Source: Bacteriovoracaceae bacterium (GTDB taxonomy: Bacteria; Bdellovibrionota; Bacteriovoracia; Bacteriovoracales; Bacteriovoracaceae). Taken from it: a stretch of 9,463 nucleotides of DNA. The notes below the pieces were generated by a model that searched no databases, was not told where the DNA came from, and saw only the letters and a list, made by a program, of their open reading frames with translations. The position numbers and the translations under genes are program-made. The DNA is taken from positions 1-9,463 of the forward strand of contig JAKLJM010000060.1 of NCBI GenBank assembly GCA_023151145.1, written 5' to 3'. This document shows positions 1-6,418 of the stretch, piece by piece (positions within the stretch are counted from its first letter, which is position 1; each line of letters starts with the position of its first letter).

Positions 1-336
1 AAAAACGGTATGCGTTTTTCCACTTAACTCTAAAAGGATTTTTCTTGCATCATCTTTATCTTTTGGTTTGCCATAAATTTTTCCCTCTAAAAAGACAATG
101 GTATCTGATGAGATGACAAAAATATTCTTTGCAGAACTTTCCTTAATTCTTTTATAGAATACCGCCCGTCCCTTTTGCTCAGCAATATCTTCGCAATACA
201 ATTTAGGATCGTCGTGAGAGCTGATCTCATCGATGTCACAAGAATCAATTTCAAAAGGTATATTTAAATAGCCTAAGAGCTCTTTACGCCTAGGACTTTT
301 ACTCGCTAATACCAACTTAAGTTTATTTAATACCAT
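1..336 (-). CDS. maf: Maf-family nucleotide pyrophosphatase (partial, C-terminus outside window)
   Basis: Maf proteins are cytoplasmic house-cleaning enzymes that hydrolyse non-canonical or excess nucleoside triphosphates to monophosphate and pyrophosphate; some affect septation. Only the first 112 codons are present, against roughly 190-200 residues in complete members. The N-terminal signature ASKSPRR is at residues 11-17 after a short beta strand. The SSDTIV motif with the conserved Asp is at 76-81, followed by GKP at 89-91 and a LSGKTHTV segment at 104-111. The SPRR form resembles the YhdE (dTTP/UTP) subgroup more than the SPWRR form of YceF, so dTTPase/UTPase activity is the better guess. 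The chosen ATG gives the usual short lead-in to the signature and has a GGAAG ribosome-binding-like element 7 nt upstream (plus coordinates 344-348). It overlaps the end of the upstream FecR-domain gene by 14 nt, which suggests translational coupling. Confidence 0.93.
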   Translation of the reverse strand, partial: MVLNKLKLVLASKSPRRKELLGYLNIPFEIDSCDIDEISSHDDPKLYCEDIAEQKGRAVFYKRIKESSAKNIFVISSDTIVFLEGKIYGKPKDKDDARKILLELSGKTHTVF

Positions 337-1747
337 ATTTTTTCTTCCATAAAATTTGTTCTGTTGAATTTTTATCAAAACGATCTTCATCACTCAATAG
401 GGCTGGAGTATATATTAAATACTTTCTCAGCGCTTCACTAAAATAACGATCACCATATTTTCTTAAATCAATTTTTTCTCCACGCGATTCCAGTTTTTCC
501 TTGAATTTTTCACCAACTAAAATATTCGAAGTTTCTAGCCTTCTCGTATACTCATGTAAAAAGCGAAGTCTGCGATCTGATTCGTTGCTAGATTCTGCTG
601 TTTCTAAAAGAGGATCCCAGAGGCGATATCCTAAGTTTTGTGCAACCTCGTCTTTCGTTAAACCATCAGCAAAAAATGCTGGTGAATATTCTTTTAACAT
701 CAACTCTCGCGACCACATGATCGTGGCGATCCGACGAGTGATAAACTCTCCACTTCTAGGCCAAAAATCATCTTCTAAAAGTGACAACTCTCTCCCTCGA
801 GCATTGATTCGATACCAGCTACCGCGTGGCAGATCTAGAGTTTCCGCACTGTCGACTCCACGTAACGTTACCTTTAGCGCAGACCATTCCTCACTTTCAA
901 TCTCCATATCACCTAAGTCTTTAGCCTTAACAAAGGAATCTTCTCCAAAATGACTAATGACCTCAGCTTGCATACCGCGGCCATGAATAGTTCCTGTTGG
1001 CAGTACTAAAAAAGTATAAGTAGATTTATTTTTTATCCATTGATTATTAGCTTCAATCAATTCATTCAACCCACGACGATGTTTTAATAATTTCTCTTCT
1101 TCATTTAAAAAAGAGGACAAATCATCTTCATCATAAGTAATTTTTTGACTTTCCGGCATAGCTTCATAGATAGGAAGAGGAAAAAAGGTAACATCTGTTT
1201 CTTTTTCGTTATTTTCGTAAACCTTAGCACTCTGACGACTCAGATAAAGAACATTTCCATAATTGACCCTGGCAAAGATAAAAAATTCTTTTTCAGAAAC
1301 ATTGAATTCTACAATGGTAATAGAACTTTCTGGGGAAAGTCGAACCAATGTTCCATCAAGAAGAAATAGCCAAAGATAACTTTTTTCTTCGGTATAGATT
1401 TCTTCTCCCTCATACAAACTTGAACGAAACTGCGGTCGTGTGAAACTATTTCCTTTATCAATTTTACAAACATTTACACAATGAAGAATTCGTCCCACAA
1501 GTTCTTGATTGCTTCTTTCTCTAAGAGCATTTTCCCATAGAGGCGATTGATCTTTCAGATCTTGAGTTTCAATCCACTTTGAAAGCGATAAAAACTCCTT
1601 CTCTTTTAAAGTCCCCCATTTGATGTGGGAGTTTTTTTGATTTTTAAAGACAACAATTGGCGACAAGGCGACTTCTTCGGCCCATGAGTGGCCAAAAAAG
1701 AGAAAACTCACGAGACAGAAGATGATTTTTAGAGTGGATATTTTCAT
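323..1747 (-). CDS. Exported FecR-domain protein
   Basis: This is a 474-residue protein with a clear Sec signal peptide: Lys at 2 and 7, a hydrophobic core at about 8-19, and likely cleavage after SWA at 21-23. Residues about 85-171 match the FecR-domain pattern: a GRI strand, LYEGEEIYTEEKSYLWL at 111-127, then DGTLVRLSPESS at 131-142 and RVNYGNVLYL near 160-169. A Cys pair (C90, C94) starts the domain. Membrane-anchored FecR proteins relay signals to ECF sigma factors, but this one has no cytoplasmic anti-sigma domain or internal membrane helix, so it is probably a free periplasmic or envelope protein using the fold structurally. The remaining 300 residues are charged and rich in Glu, Arg and Leu; I recognise no domain there. 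No Shine-Dalgarno precedes the ATG. It is followed by maf with a 14-nt overlap, so the two probably form one transcript. The FecR call is good; the function is unknown. Confidence 0.85.
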   Translation of the reverse strand: MKISTLKIIFCLVSFLFFGHSWAEEVALSPIVVFKNQKNSHIKWGTLKEKEFLSLSKWIETQDLKDQSPLWENALRERSNQELVGRILHCVNVCKIDKGNSFTRPQFRSSLYEGEEIYTEEKSYLWLFLLDGTLVRLSPESSITIVEFNVSEKEFFIFARVNYGNVLYLSRQSAKVYENNEKETDVTFFPLPIYEAMPESQKITYDEDDLSSFLNEEEKLLKHRRGLNELIEANNQWIKNKSTYTFLVLPTGTIHGRGMQAEVISHFGEDSFVKAKDLGDMEIESEEWSALKVTLRGVDSAETLDLPRGSWYRINARGRELSLLEDDFWPRSGEFITRRIATIMWSRELMLKEYSPAFFADGLTKDEVAQNLGYRLWDPLLETAESSNESDRRLRFLHEYTRRLETSNILVGEKFKEKLESRGEKIDLRKYGDRYFSEALRKYLIYTPALLSDEDRFDKNSTEQILWKKKYGIK

Positions 1748-1754
1748 ATTTTGC

Positions 1755-1762
1755 TTATCGGC
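1755..1762 (-). promoter_or_regulatory. GCCGATAA box 7 nt before the FecR-protein ATG
   Basis: Read on the minus strand, GCCGATAA lies exactly 7 nt before the start codon of the FecR-domain gene. It is identical to the -10 element of sigma-28 (FliA) promoters. Upstream is TCAAG, separated from the box by 10 nt, which is shorter than the usual FliA spacing, so the -35 match is poor. If it is a -10 element, transcription would start at or next to the ATG, giving a leaderless mRNA; this agrees with the absence of a Shine-Dalgarno. A minus-strand hairpin (arms 1793-1798 and 1804-1809, 6 bp, 5-nt loop) followed by a T8 run lies further upstream. Confidence 0.35.
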
Positions 1763-1839
1763 AAAAACTTGTCTTGATAAAAAAAATCATTCCCGATTGC
1801 TTTAATCGGCCAATCCCCTCGATGACACCTTGCAAACTC

Positions 1840-1868
1840 TAGGCAATCAGTGGGTTTTCTGTTACTAT
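1840..1868 (+). promoter_or_regulatory. Candidate sigma-70 promoter for ileS
   Basis: TAGGCA (4 of 6 matches to TTGACA) is separated by 17 bp from TACTAT (4 of 6 matches to TATAAT) in the divergent spacer. Initiation a few bases downstream would leave a leader of about 40 nt, with the ileS ribosome binding site near its end. Such matches occur by chance in AT-rich DNA, so this is only a candidate. I see no T-box, riboswitch or tRNA-like leader structure. Confidence 0.3.
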
Positions 1869-1903
1869 TTCCCCTAGCCTTTTTGCTAACCCCCCAATGA
1901 CTT

Positions 1904-1909
1904 AAGGAG
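1904..1909 (+). promoter_or_regulatory. Ribosome binding site for ileS
   Basis: AAGGAG lies 6 nt before a GTG codon and decides that GTG as the ileS start; the first in-frame ATG is eight codons further on and has no comparable element. Confidence 0.8.
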
Positions 1910-1915
1910 TCCAGA

Positions 1916-4900
1916 GTGTCCACTCAACAGACCGAATTAATGGAAAACGAATCAACATCTTTTTCTTTCGTGCAGATGGAGCATCAAATTTTAAAAATTT
2001 GGAAAGAAAAAAATATTTTCAAAAAATCCCTTGAGCAAACTAAATCAAATAAACCTTATATTTTTTACGATGGACCTCCCTTCGCGACAGGTCTCCCGCA
2101 CCATGGTCACTTACTTGCCGGAACTTTAAAAGATATCGTTCCTCGTTATTGGACGATGAAAGGCCGCTATGTAGAAAGACGATTTGGTTGGGACTGTCAT
2201 GGACTTCCCATTGAGCATGAGATCGACAAAAAATTAGGTATGTCCGCCCAAGACGCAGTTAAAAAAATTGGGGTCAAAGGTTACAACGACGAATGTCGGG
2301 CCATCGTTCAAAGATTCACAAGTGAGTGGGAAACGACTGTGACTCGTTTAGGTCGTTGGGTTGATTTTGAAAATGATTACAAAACAATGGACACATCATT
2401 CATGGAATCTGTTTGGTGGGTTATGAGTGAACTTTGGAAAAAAGATTTAATCTACCAAGGAACAAGAGTTGTACCATTTTCTACAGCACTCGGAACAGTA
2501 CTTTCAAACTTCGAAGCAAGCTCAAACTATCAAGACGTGCAAGATCCTGCGGTCACAGTTTTATTTAAAGTTGAAGAAGCTGATTATTACATTGCCGCTT
2601 GGACAACTACCCCTTGGACCTTGCCATCGAACCTCGCTCTTTGCATGGGCCCAGAAATTGAATATGTAAAAATTCACGATAAAGATAAAGATATCAAATT
2701 TATTATCGCCAAAGATCGATTAGAAGCTTATTCGAAAAAAAGAAATTTAGAAGTATTAGAAACATACAAAGGAAGTGACTTAAAAGGTCTTCGTTATGAA
2801 CCAATGTTCCCATACTTCAAACATAGAAAGGCCGATGGGGCTTTCGTTGTTTTAAACGACAATTATGTAACAACAACTGATGGTACTGGTGTTGTTCACA
2901 CCGCTCCAGCCTTTGGTGAAGATGATAATCGTATAATGAAAGAAGCAGGATTAAATTTTCTTGAATGTCCTGTTGATGATGCCGGAAAATTTACAGCAGA
3001 GGTTTCTGACTTTGTCGGTGTTCATGTTAAAGCAGCTGATAAAGATATTATCAAAAGATTAAAAGATGAAGGTGTTTTATACGATCAAGGTGTATTAGTT
3101 CACAGCTATCCATTTTGTCCACGCTCAGACACTCCTTTAATTTATCGTTCAATACCATCTTGGTATGTAAGTGTAGAAAAAATAAAAGAACAATTATTAA
3201 AATCCAATGAAGAAATAAATTGGACCCCTTCGCACATTCAAGAAGGTCGTTTTGGTAAATGGCTAGAAGGTGCTCGCGATTGGAATATTTCAAGAAACCG
3301 CGTTTGGGGAACTCCAATTCCTATTTGGATCAACGATGCTACAGACAAACGAGTTTGCATCGGGAGCATAGAAGAACTTTACAAATTAACAGGTACTCGT
3401 GTTACTGATCTACACAAAGAAAATGTTGATGATTTAGTTTTCAAACTTCCTGGTGAAGAAGGAACTTATAGAAGAATTCCAGAAGTACTAGACTGCTGGT
3501 TTGAGTCTGGTTCGATGCCATACGCTCAACTGCATTACCCGTTTGAAAACAAAGCAATGTTTGAACAAGGTTTTCCTGCTGAATTTATTGCCGAAGGTTT
3601 AGATCAAACCCGAGGTTGGTTCTATACTTTAACAGTTTTATCGACTGCACTATTTAATAAACCTGCCTTTAAAAATGTTATTGTTAACGGTCTTGTTCTT
3701 GCCGGTGACGGAAAGAAAATGAGTAAGCGTTTAAAAAACTATACGCCGCCAGATGTATTAATGGAAAACTACGGTGCCGATGCACTTCGTTTATATCTTA
3801 TCAACTCTGGATTAGTTAAAGGTGAAGAACAACGCTTCTTAGATGAAGGTGTTAAGGACATGGTAAGAAAAGCCCTTTTACCTTGGCAAAACTCTTTCAA
3901 ATTTTTCCAGACATATGCGATTGTCGATGGCTGGTCTCCAGTGAAAAACTTCAAAACGTCTGACAATATTGTGGATAGATGGTTATTATCAAATCTTCAA
4001 ACTTTAAAGAAAAACATTGCAAATGAAATGGAAGCTTATCATTTGTACAATGTAGTTCCAGCACTCTTTACATTCATTGAAGATTTAACAAACTGGTACA
4101 TTAGATTAAATCGTGCACGTTTTTGGGGCGAAGGCTTAACAGACGATAAGTGTGCTGCCTACTCCACGCTTTATACTGCGCTCAGAGAATTAACTATTTC
4201 AATGGCGCCATTTGCACCATTTTTATCTGAATATGTTTTCCAAGAATTAAGAAAACTAAATCCAGCCGAAGCAGAATCAGTACATCTATGTTCTTATCCA
4301 ATTTCTGATGAAAAATTAATCAATAGTGACCTAGAAGATGCTGTAGGAAGAATGCAACAACTCATTTTACTAGGTCGACAAAAAAGAAATCTAGTAAACA
4401 TCAAAGTTAAAACTCCATTGAGAAGTTTAACAATTATTCATAAAGATCAAAAACTTCTAGATGAAATCAACAAACTATCTGACTACATCAAAATGGAATT
4501 GAACGTAAAAGAAATTAAACTATCAACAAAAGAAGAAGAATTTATCAATTTATTTGCTAAACCAAACTTACCCGTTCTAGGTAAAAAACTAGGCAAAGAC
4601 ATGGGTAAATATAAAGCTTTAATTGAAAAACTATCATCTACACAACTTAACGAATTAGAATCAAAAGGTTCCATTATTTTAGATGGTGTAAGTTTTGACC
4701 CATCTGAAATTTTAATTTTTAGAGAAGCAAAACCTGGAACTCAAGCCATGAGCAATCGAATGATCTCTATTGATTTGGATACTACTTTAGATCAGAATTT
4801 AATCGACGAAGGCCTAGCTCGCGAGGTGGTCAACAGAATTCAACGCTCACGTAAAGATTTAAATTTCAATGTGGGTGATCGAATTACAATTAGCTACCAA

Positions 4901-5053
4901 GGTTCACCTGAAATCGAACAAGTAATAGAAAAATTTAAAGACTATATTGGTGGAGAAACTCTGGCGACTTCTTTTAAAAAGGAAACGACAGTACAGGATT
5001 TAAAATTCGAAGTTGATGAATTTCATTTAAGTTTAAAACTTACAAAAATGTAA
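1916..5053 (+). CDS. ileS: Isoleucyl-tRNA synthetase, type 2 (eukaryotic-like)
   Basis: It charges tRNA-Ile with isoleucine in the cytoplasm and edits misactivated valine. The 1045-residue length exceeds the usual 930-940 of type 1 bacterial IleRS and fits type 2. Class I signatures are a HxGH motif (HHGH, 62-65) after the PPFATG loop, and KMSKR at 601-605, where the last Ser of the textbook motif is Arg. The CP1 editing domain has its Thr-rich peptide WTTTPWTLPSN at 229-239 and the GTGVVHTAPAFGEDD block at 323-337. WDCHGLPIEHEIDKKLG, GRWVDFENDYKTM and NFEASSNY are type 2 hallmarks shared with eukaryotic cytosolic enzymes. The C-terminus carries the type 2 extension (PVLGKKLG, then EGLAREVVNRIQ) rather than the Cys zinc module of type 1. 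Type 2 enzymes are generally less sensitive to mupirocin. The HxGH order is normal, so the swapped GxHH form linked to hyper-resistance is absent. Translation starts at GTG. Confidence 0.97.
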   Translation: MSTQQTELMENESTSFSFVQMEHQILKIWKEKNIFKKSLEQTKSNKPYIFYDGPPFATGLPHHGHLLAGTLKDIVPRYWTMKGRYVERRFGWDCHGLPIEHEIDKKLGMSAQDAVKKIGVKGYNDECRAIVQRFTSEWETTVTRLGRWVDFENDYKTMDTSFMESVWWVMSELWKKDLIYQGTRVVPFSTALGTVLSNFEASSNYQDVQDPAVTVLFKVEEADYYIAAWTTTPWTLPSNLALCMGPEIEYVKIHDKDKDIKFIIAKDRLEAYSKKRNLEVLETYKGSDLKGLRYEPMFPYFKHRKADGAFVVLNDNYVTTTDGTGVVHTAPAFGEDDNRIMKEAGLNFLECPVDDAGKFTAEVSDFVGVHVKAADKDIIKRLKDEGVLYDQGVLVHSYPFCPRSDTPLIYRSIPSWYVSVEKIKEQLLKSNEEINWTPSHIQEGRFGKWLEGARDWNISRNRVWGTPIPIWINDATDKRVCIGSIEELYKLTGTRVTDLHKENVDDLVFKLPGEEGTYRRIPEVLDCWFESGSMPYAQLHYPFENKAMFEQGFPAEFIAEGLDQTRGWFYTLTVLSTALFNKPAFKNVIVNGLVLAGDGKKMSKRLKNYTPPDVLMENYGADALRLYLINSGLVKGEEQRFLDEGVKDMVRKALLPWQNSFKFFQTYAIVDGWSPVKNFKTSDNIVDRWLLSNLQTLKKNIANEMEAYHLYNVVPALFTFIEDLTNWYIRLNRARFWGEGLTDDKCAAYSTLYTALRELTISMAPFAPFLSEYVFQELRKLNPAEAESVHLCSYPISDEKLINSDLEDAVGRMQQLILLGRQKRNLVNIKVKTPLRSLTIIHKDQKLLDEINKLSDYIKMELNVKEIKLSTKEEEFINLFAKPNLPVLGKKLGKDMGKYKALIEKLSSTQLNELESKGSIILDGVSFDPSEILIFREAKPGTQAMSNRMISIDLDTTLDQNLIDEGLAREVVNRIQRSRKDLNFNVGDRITISYQGSPEIEQVIEKFKDYIGGETLATSFKKETTVQDLKFEVDEFHLSLKLTKM

Positions 5054-5081
5054 AAAAAAAGGGCCAATTGGCCCTTTTTTT
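5052..5081. terminator. Bidirectional intrinsic terminator
   Basis: A run of nine A (5052-5060), the perfect palindrome GGGCCAATTGGCCC (5061-5074) and a run of seven T (5075-5081) form a symmetrical terminator that works for both strands. It ends ileS on the plus strand and the small exported-protein gene on the minus strand. The last two bases of the ileS stop codon fall in the A run, and the first two bases of the minus-strand gene's stop triplet (5080-5082) fall in the T run. Confidence 0.93.
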
Positions 5082-5397
5082 ATTTATCTAGAAATACTTC
5101 ACCATTTTTTTCAATTAAATAACCAGAAATTTCTTTTCCATTTTCTAGCCCCATAGAACAATCTGAGTCTAAAAGTTCAGTTGAAGCAGCAAGCGATTCA
5201 TCTAATGGACATAATCCATGTGTACGGTAATCTGAAAAATTGATTTGATAATAACAATCTCTAATTCCTTGGTCGATTTTTACGATTCTCAAATCTTTAA
5301 CCGTTCCAATAAATTGAGCTTCATTTTGTGGACAAGAGTATGCAAATACTGAACTAGAAAATGCTAATAAAACCAATGTTGAAATAAAAGCTTTCAT
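5080..5397 (-). CDS. Small exported four-cysteine protein, function unknown
   Basis: This 105-residue protein has a clean Sec signal peptide: Lys2, hydrophobic core 4-18, likely cleavage after VFA at 17-19. The mature part is about 86 residues with four Cys (22, 48, 63, 80), an even number suitable for two periplasmic disulfides. Alternating hydrophobic segments (AQFIGTVKDLRIVKI, CYYQINF, EISGYLI, EVFLD) suggest a small beta barrel or OB-like fold, but I do not recognise a named family. Cys22 is not in a lipobox, so it is not an obvious lipoprotein. The start is supported by GGGAG (plus coordinates 5404-5408) at a 6-nt spacing. It stands alone, convergent with ileS, and is preceded by a short upstream ORF whose stop touches this ribosome binding site. 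An expressed exported protein is likely; its role is unknown. Confidence 0.85.
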   Translation of the reverse strand: MKAFISTLVLLAFSSSVFAYSCPQNEAQFIGTVKDLRIVKIDQGIRDCYYQINFSDYRTHGLCPLDESLAASTELLDSDCSMGLENGKEISGYLIEKNGEVFLDK

Positions 5398-5407
5398 TTC
5401 TGTCTCC

Positions 5408-5440
5408 CTAATACCGTGTTGATATGGCTTTCTTTACCAT
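5408..5440 (-). CDS. Candidate 10-codon upstream ORF (leader peptide)
   Basis: On the minus strand, GGAGG (plus coordinates 5445-5449) lies 4 nt before an ATG that opens a 10-codon ORF encoding MVKKAISTRY and ending in TAG. An in-frame ATG at 5464 would give an 18-residue form, but it lies upstream of the GGAGG. The stop codon shares one base with the GGGAG ribosome binding site of the exported-protein gene and ends 10 nt before that gene's ATG, the layout of a translationally coupled leader. The peptide has no run of one amino acid that would suggest classical attenuation. Short ORFs with a good ribosome binding site can arise by chance. Confidence 0.4.
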   Translation of the reverse strand: MVKKAISTRY

Positions 5441-5586
5441 CGAGCCTCCATAAGTTTCAAGCATTGCTCTGTCAGGATTAGATTATTTACAGACTCAAAG
5501 CCACCTAAATAAGGCACAAAAAAATAGCTTTAAATTTTAGTGTTTTTTAGTTTACCAGTAACTATGAGCTGTAATTACATAGAGTT

Positions 5587-5592
5587 AGGAGG
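5587..5592 (+). promoter_or_regulatory. Perfect AGGAGG without a normally spaced start codon
   Basis: A perfect Shine-Dalgarno hexamer directly abuts a TTG codon (5593-5595) that is in frame with the receiver gene. Zero spacing is normally not usable, and no ATG, GTG or TTG in any frame lies 4-10 nt downstream. It could serve an unusual start, an extended receiver reading frame, or be fortuitous. Confidence 0.4.
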
Positions 5593-5658
5593 TTGATAAC
5601 TTTAAATTATCTTAGTAATGAATTAAGGTCAAAAAAAATCATTGGCGACACGGACTTC

Positions 5659-5666
5659 ACCGATAA
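5659..5666 (+). promoter_or_regulatory. ACCGATAA box 7 nt before the receiver-gene ATG
   Basis: ACCGATAA differs by one base from the sigma-28 -10 element GCCGATAA and lies exactly 7 nt before the ATG at 5674, the same distance as the GCCGATAA box before the FecR-protein gene. It also contains GATAAT (5662-5667, 5 of 6 matches to TATAAT). Neither gene has a Shine-Dalgarno at its ATG. No convincing -35 element is visible. Confidence 0.25.
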
Positions 5667-5673
5667 TGACTTT

Positions 5674-6060
5674 ATGTTAACAAGAAAACTATTACTCATT
5701 GAAGATTCATCCATTCAGGCCAAACGCTTAATTTTTGAATTAGAAAAATCAGGTTTTGATGTCAATTGGACAAGAACTCTTAGTGAAGCAAAAAAAGCCA
5801 TTGAAGCCAGTAAAGAAATAGACATCATTCTTTCTGACTTTGAAATTGAAGAAGAGTACTCCTCTACATTCTTTACAATTCATCGAACTTATTTAGAAGA
5901 AAAGAATATCCCCTTTGTCATCATGAGTGCTCATGAAGATCCTCATCATTTAGAAATCATTCATGCATGTAGACCTCATGCTTTTCTTAGTAAGCCTGTT
6001 TTAAATAGCAAACTGTTATCCACCATTGAAAATATTTTAGGTATTAAAAATGAACGCTGA
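5674..6060 (+). CDS. Stand-alone response regulator receiver protein (CheY-like)
   Basis: This is a single receiver domain of 128 residues with no output domain. It takes a phosphoryl group on Asp from a His donor. The family residues are in place: acidic pair E10-D11 in LLLIEDSS, phosphoacceptor D55 in ILSDFEI, the Ser at S85 in VIMSAHED (the Thr/Ser switch position), and K107-P108 in FLSKPV. The ATG at 5674 starts four residues before the first beta strand, as usual for the family, but it has no ribosome binding site. The frame stays open back to a TTG at 5593 beside AGGAGG, which would add 27 residues with no recognisable domain. The 3' end overlaps the Hpt gene by 11 nt, so the two proteins are surely co-translated and probably exchange phosphate. 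Without an output domain, the target must be another protein. The family call is firm; the start is uncertain. Confidence 0.88.
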   Translation: MLTRKLLLIEDSSIQAKRLIFELEKSGFDVNWTRTLSEAKKAIEASKEIDIILSDFEIEEEYSSTFFTIHRTYLEEKNIPFVIMSAHEDPHHLEIIHACRPHAFLSKPVLNSKLLSTIENILGIKNER

Positions 6061-6418
6061 TCGTTTTTTTGAAAACTTGAAAAGAGAATTTTTTGAAACC
6101 ATGCATGAGCATATCACTCAATGTGAAATAGAATTAATCAATTTCGAACAAAATCACCAAGAGATACATCTTGAGAACTACAAAAAAAAGCTACATTCCA
6201 TAAAGGGGAATGCTAGTGCGATGGATGAAAAAAATATAAAAAGAGCAACACACCTAATTGAAACTGTTTGCAAAAAACCACAATCTAAATACTTTTTTGA
6301 TAAAAATTTTAAATATATAGATTTCATTAAAGCTGTCATCAAAAGCCAATTATCAGATGAACAAAAAGAAGCCTACTACAGTGAGTTTTTACGTCAACTC
6401 ACTCGTAGTGACTCATAA
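6050..6418 (+). CDS. Hpt-domain histidine phosphotransfer protein
   Basis: This 122-residue protein is almost entirely a four-helix Hpt domain. The phosphorylatable histidine is H49 in KLHSIKGNASAMD (47-59), matching the Hpt signature H-S-[IL]-K-G-[NS]-[AS]. Helix-forming, charged segments lie on both sides. Hpt proteins shuttle phosphate between receiver domains in multistep phosphorelays and act in the cytoplasm. The ATG lies inside the end of the receiver gene (11-nt overlap), so translation is probably coupled. The last codons overlap the end of the convergent MerR-type gene by 6 nt and contain a strong hairpin (6375-6409). No kinase gene adjoins, so the phosphate source and final target lie elsewhere. 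Homology is called from the motif and the context. Confidence 0.87.
   Translation: MNADRFFENLKREFFETMHEHITQCEIELINFEQNHQEIHLENYKKKLHSIKGNASAMDEKNIKRATHLIETVCKKPQSKYFFDKNFKYIDFIKAVIKSQLSDEQKEAYYSEFLRQLTRSDS
6362..6409 (-). terminator. Terminator-like hairpin for the minus-strand operon, inside the Hpt gene
   Basis: Arms 6375-6387 and 6396-6409 form a 13-bp stem with one unpaired base (6404) and an 8-nt loop (6388-6395). On the minus strand it starts 3 nt after the MerR-gene stop codon and is followed, after AGGC, by TTCTTTTT. This is an imperfect but plausible intrinsic terminator. On the plus strand no T run follows, so it should be one-directional. Confidence 0.5.

Noticed and set aside
501..953. 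150-codon open frame on the plus strand
   Set aside because: It lies wholly antisense to the FecR-domain gene, shows no recognisable domain, and reads like an antiparallel shadow of that gene.
1782..1809. Hairpin (CCGATT/AATCGG) with a T8 run on the minus strand as a terminator or attenuator ahead of the FecR-domain gene
   Set aside because: The stem is only 6 bp and the T run begins several bases after it, which is too weak to call.
1748..1915. T-box or other riboswitch in the ileS leader
   Set aside because: No T-box sequence, specifier stem or terminator/antiterminator pair is visible in the 168-bp spacer, and the leader from the candidate promoter would be only about 40 nt.
3051..4674. 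Several short open frames (63-88 codons) on the minus strand within ileS
   Set aside because: All are antisense to a well-conserved synthetase and show no protein-like signatures.
5562..5582. CTATG/CATAG inverted repeat upstream of the receiver gene
   Set aside because: A 5-bp stem with an 11-nt loop is expected by chance in AT-rich intergenic DNA.
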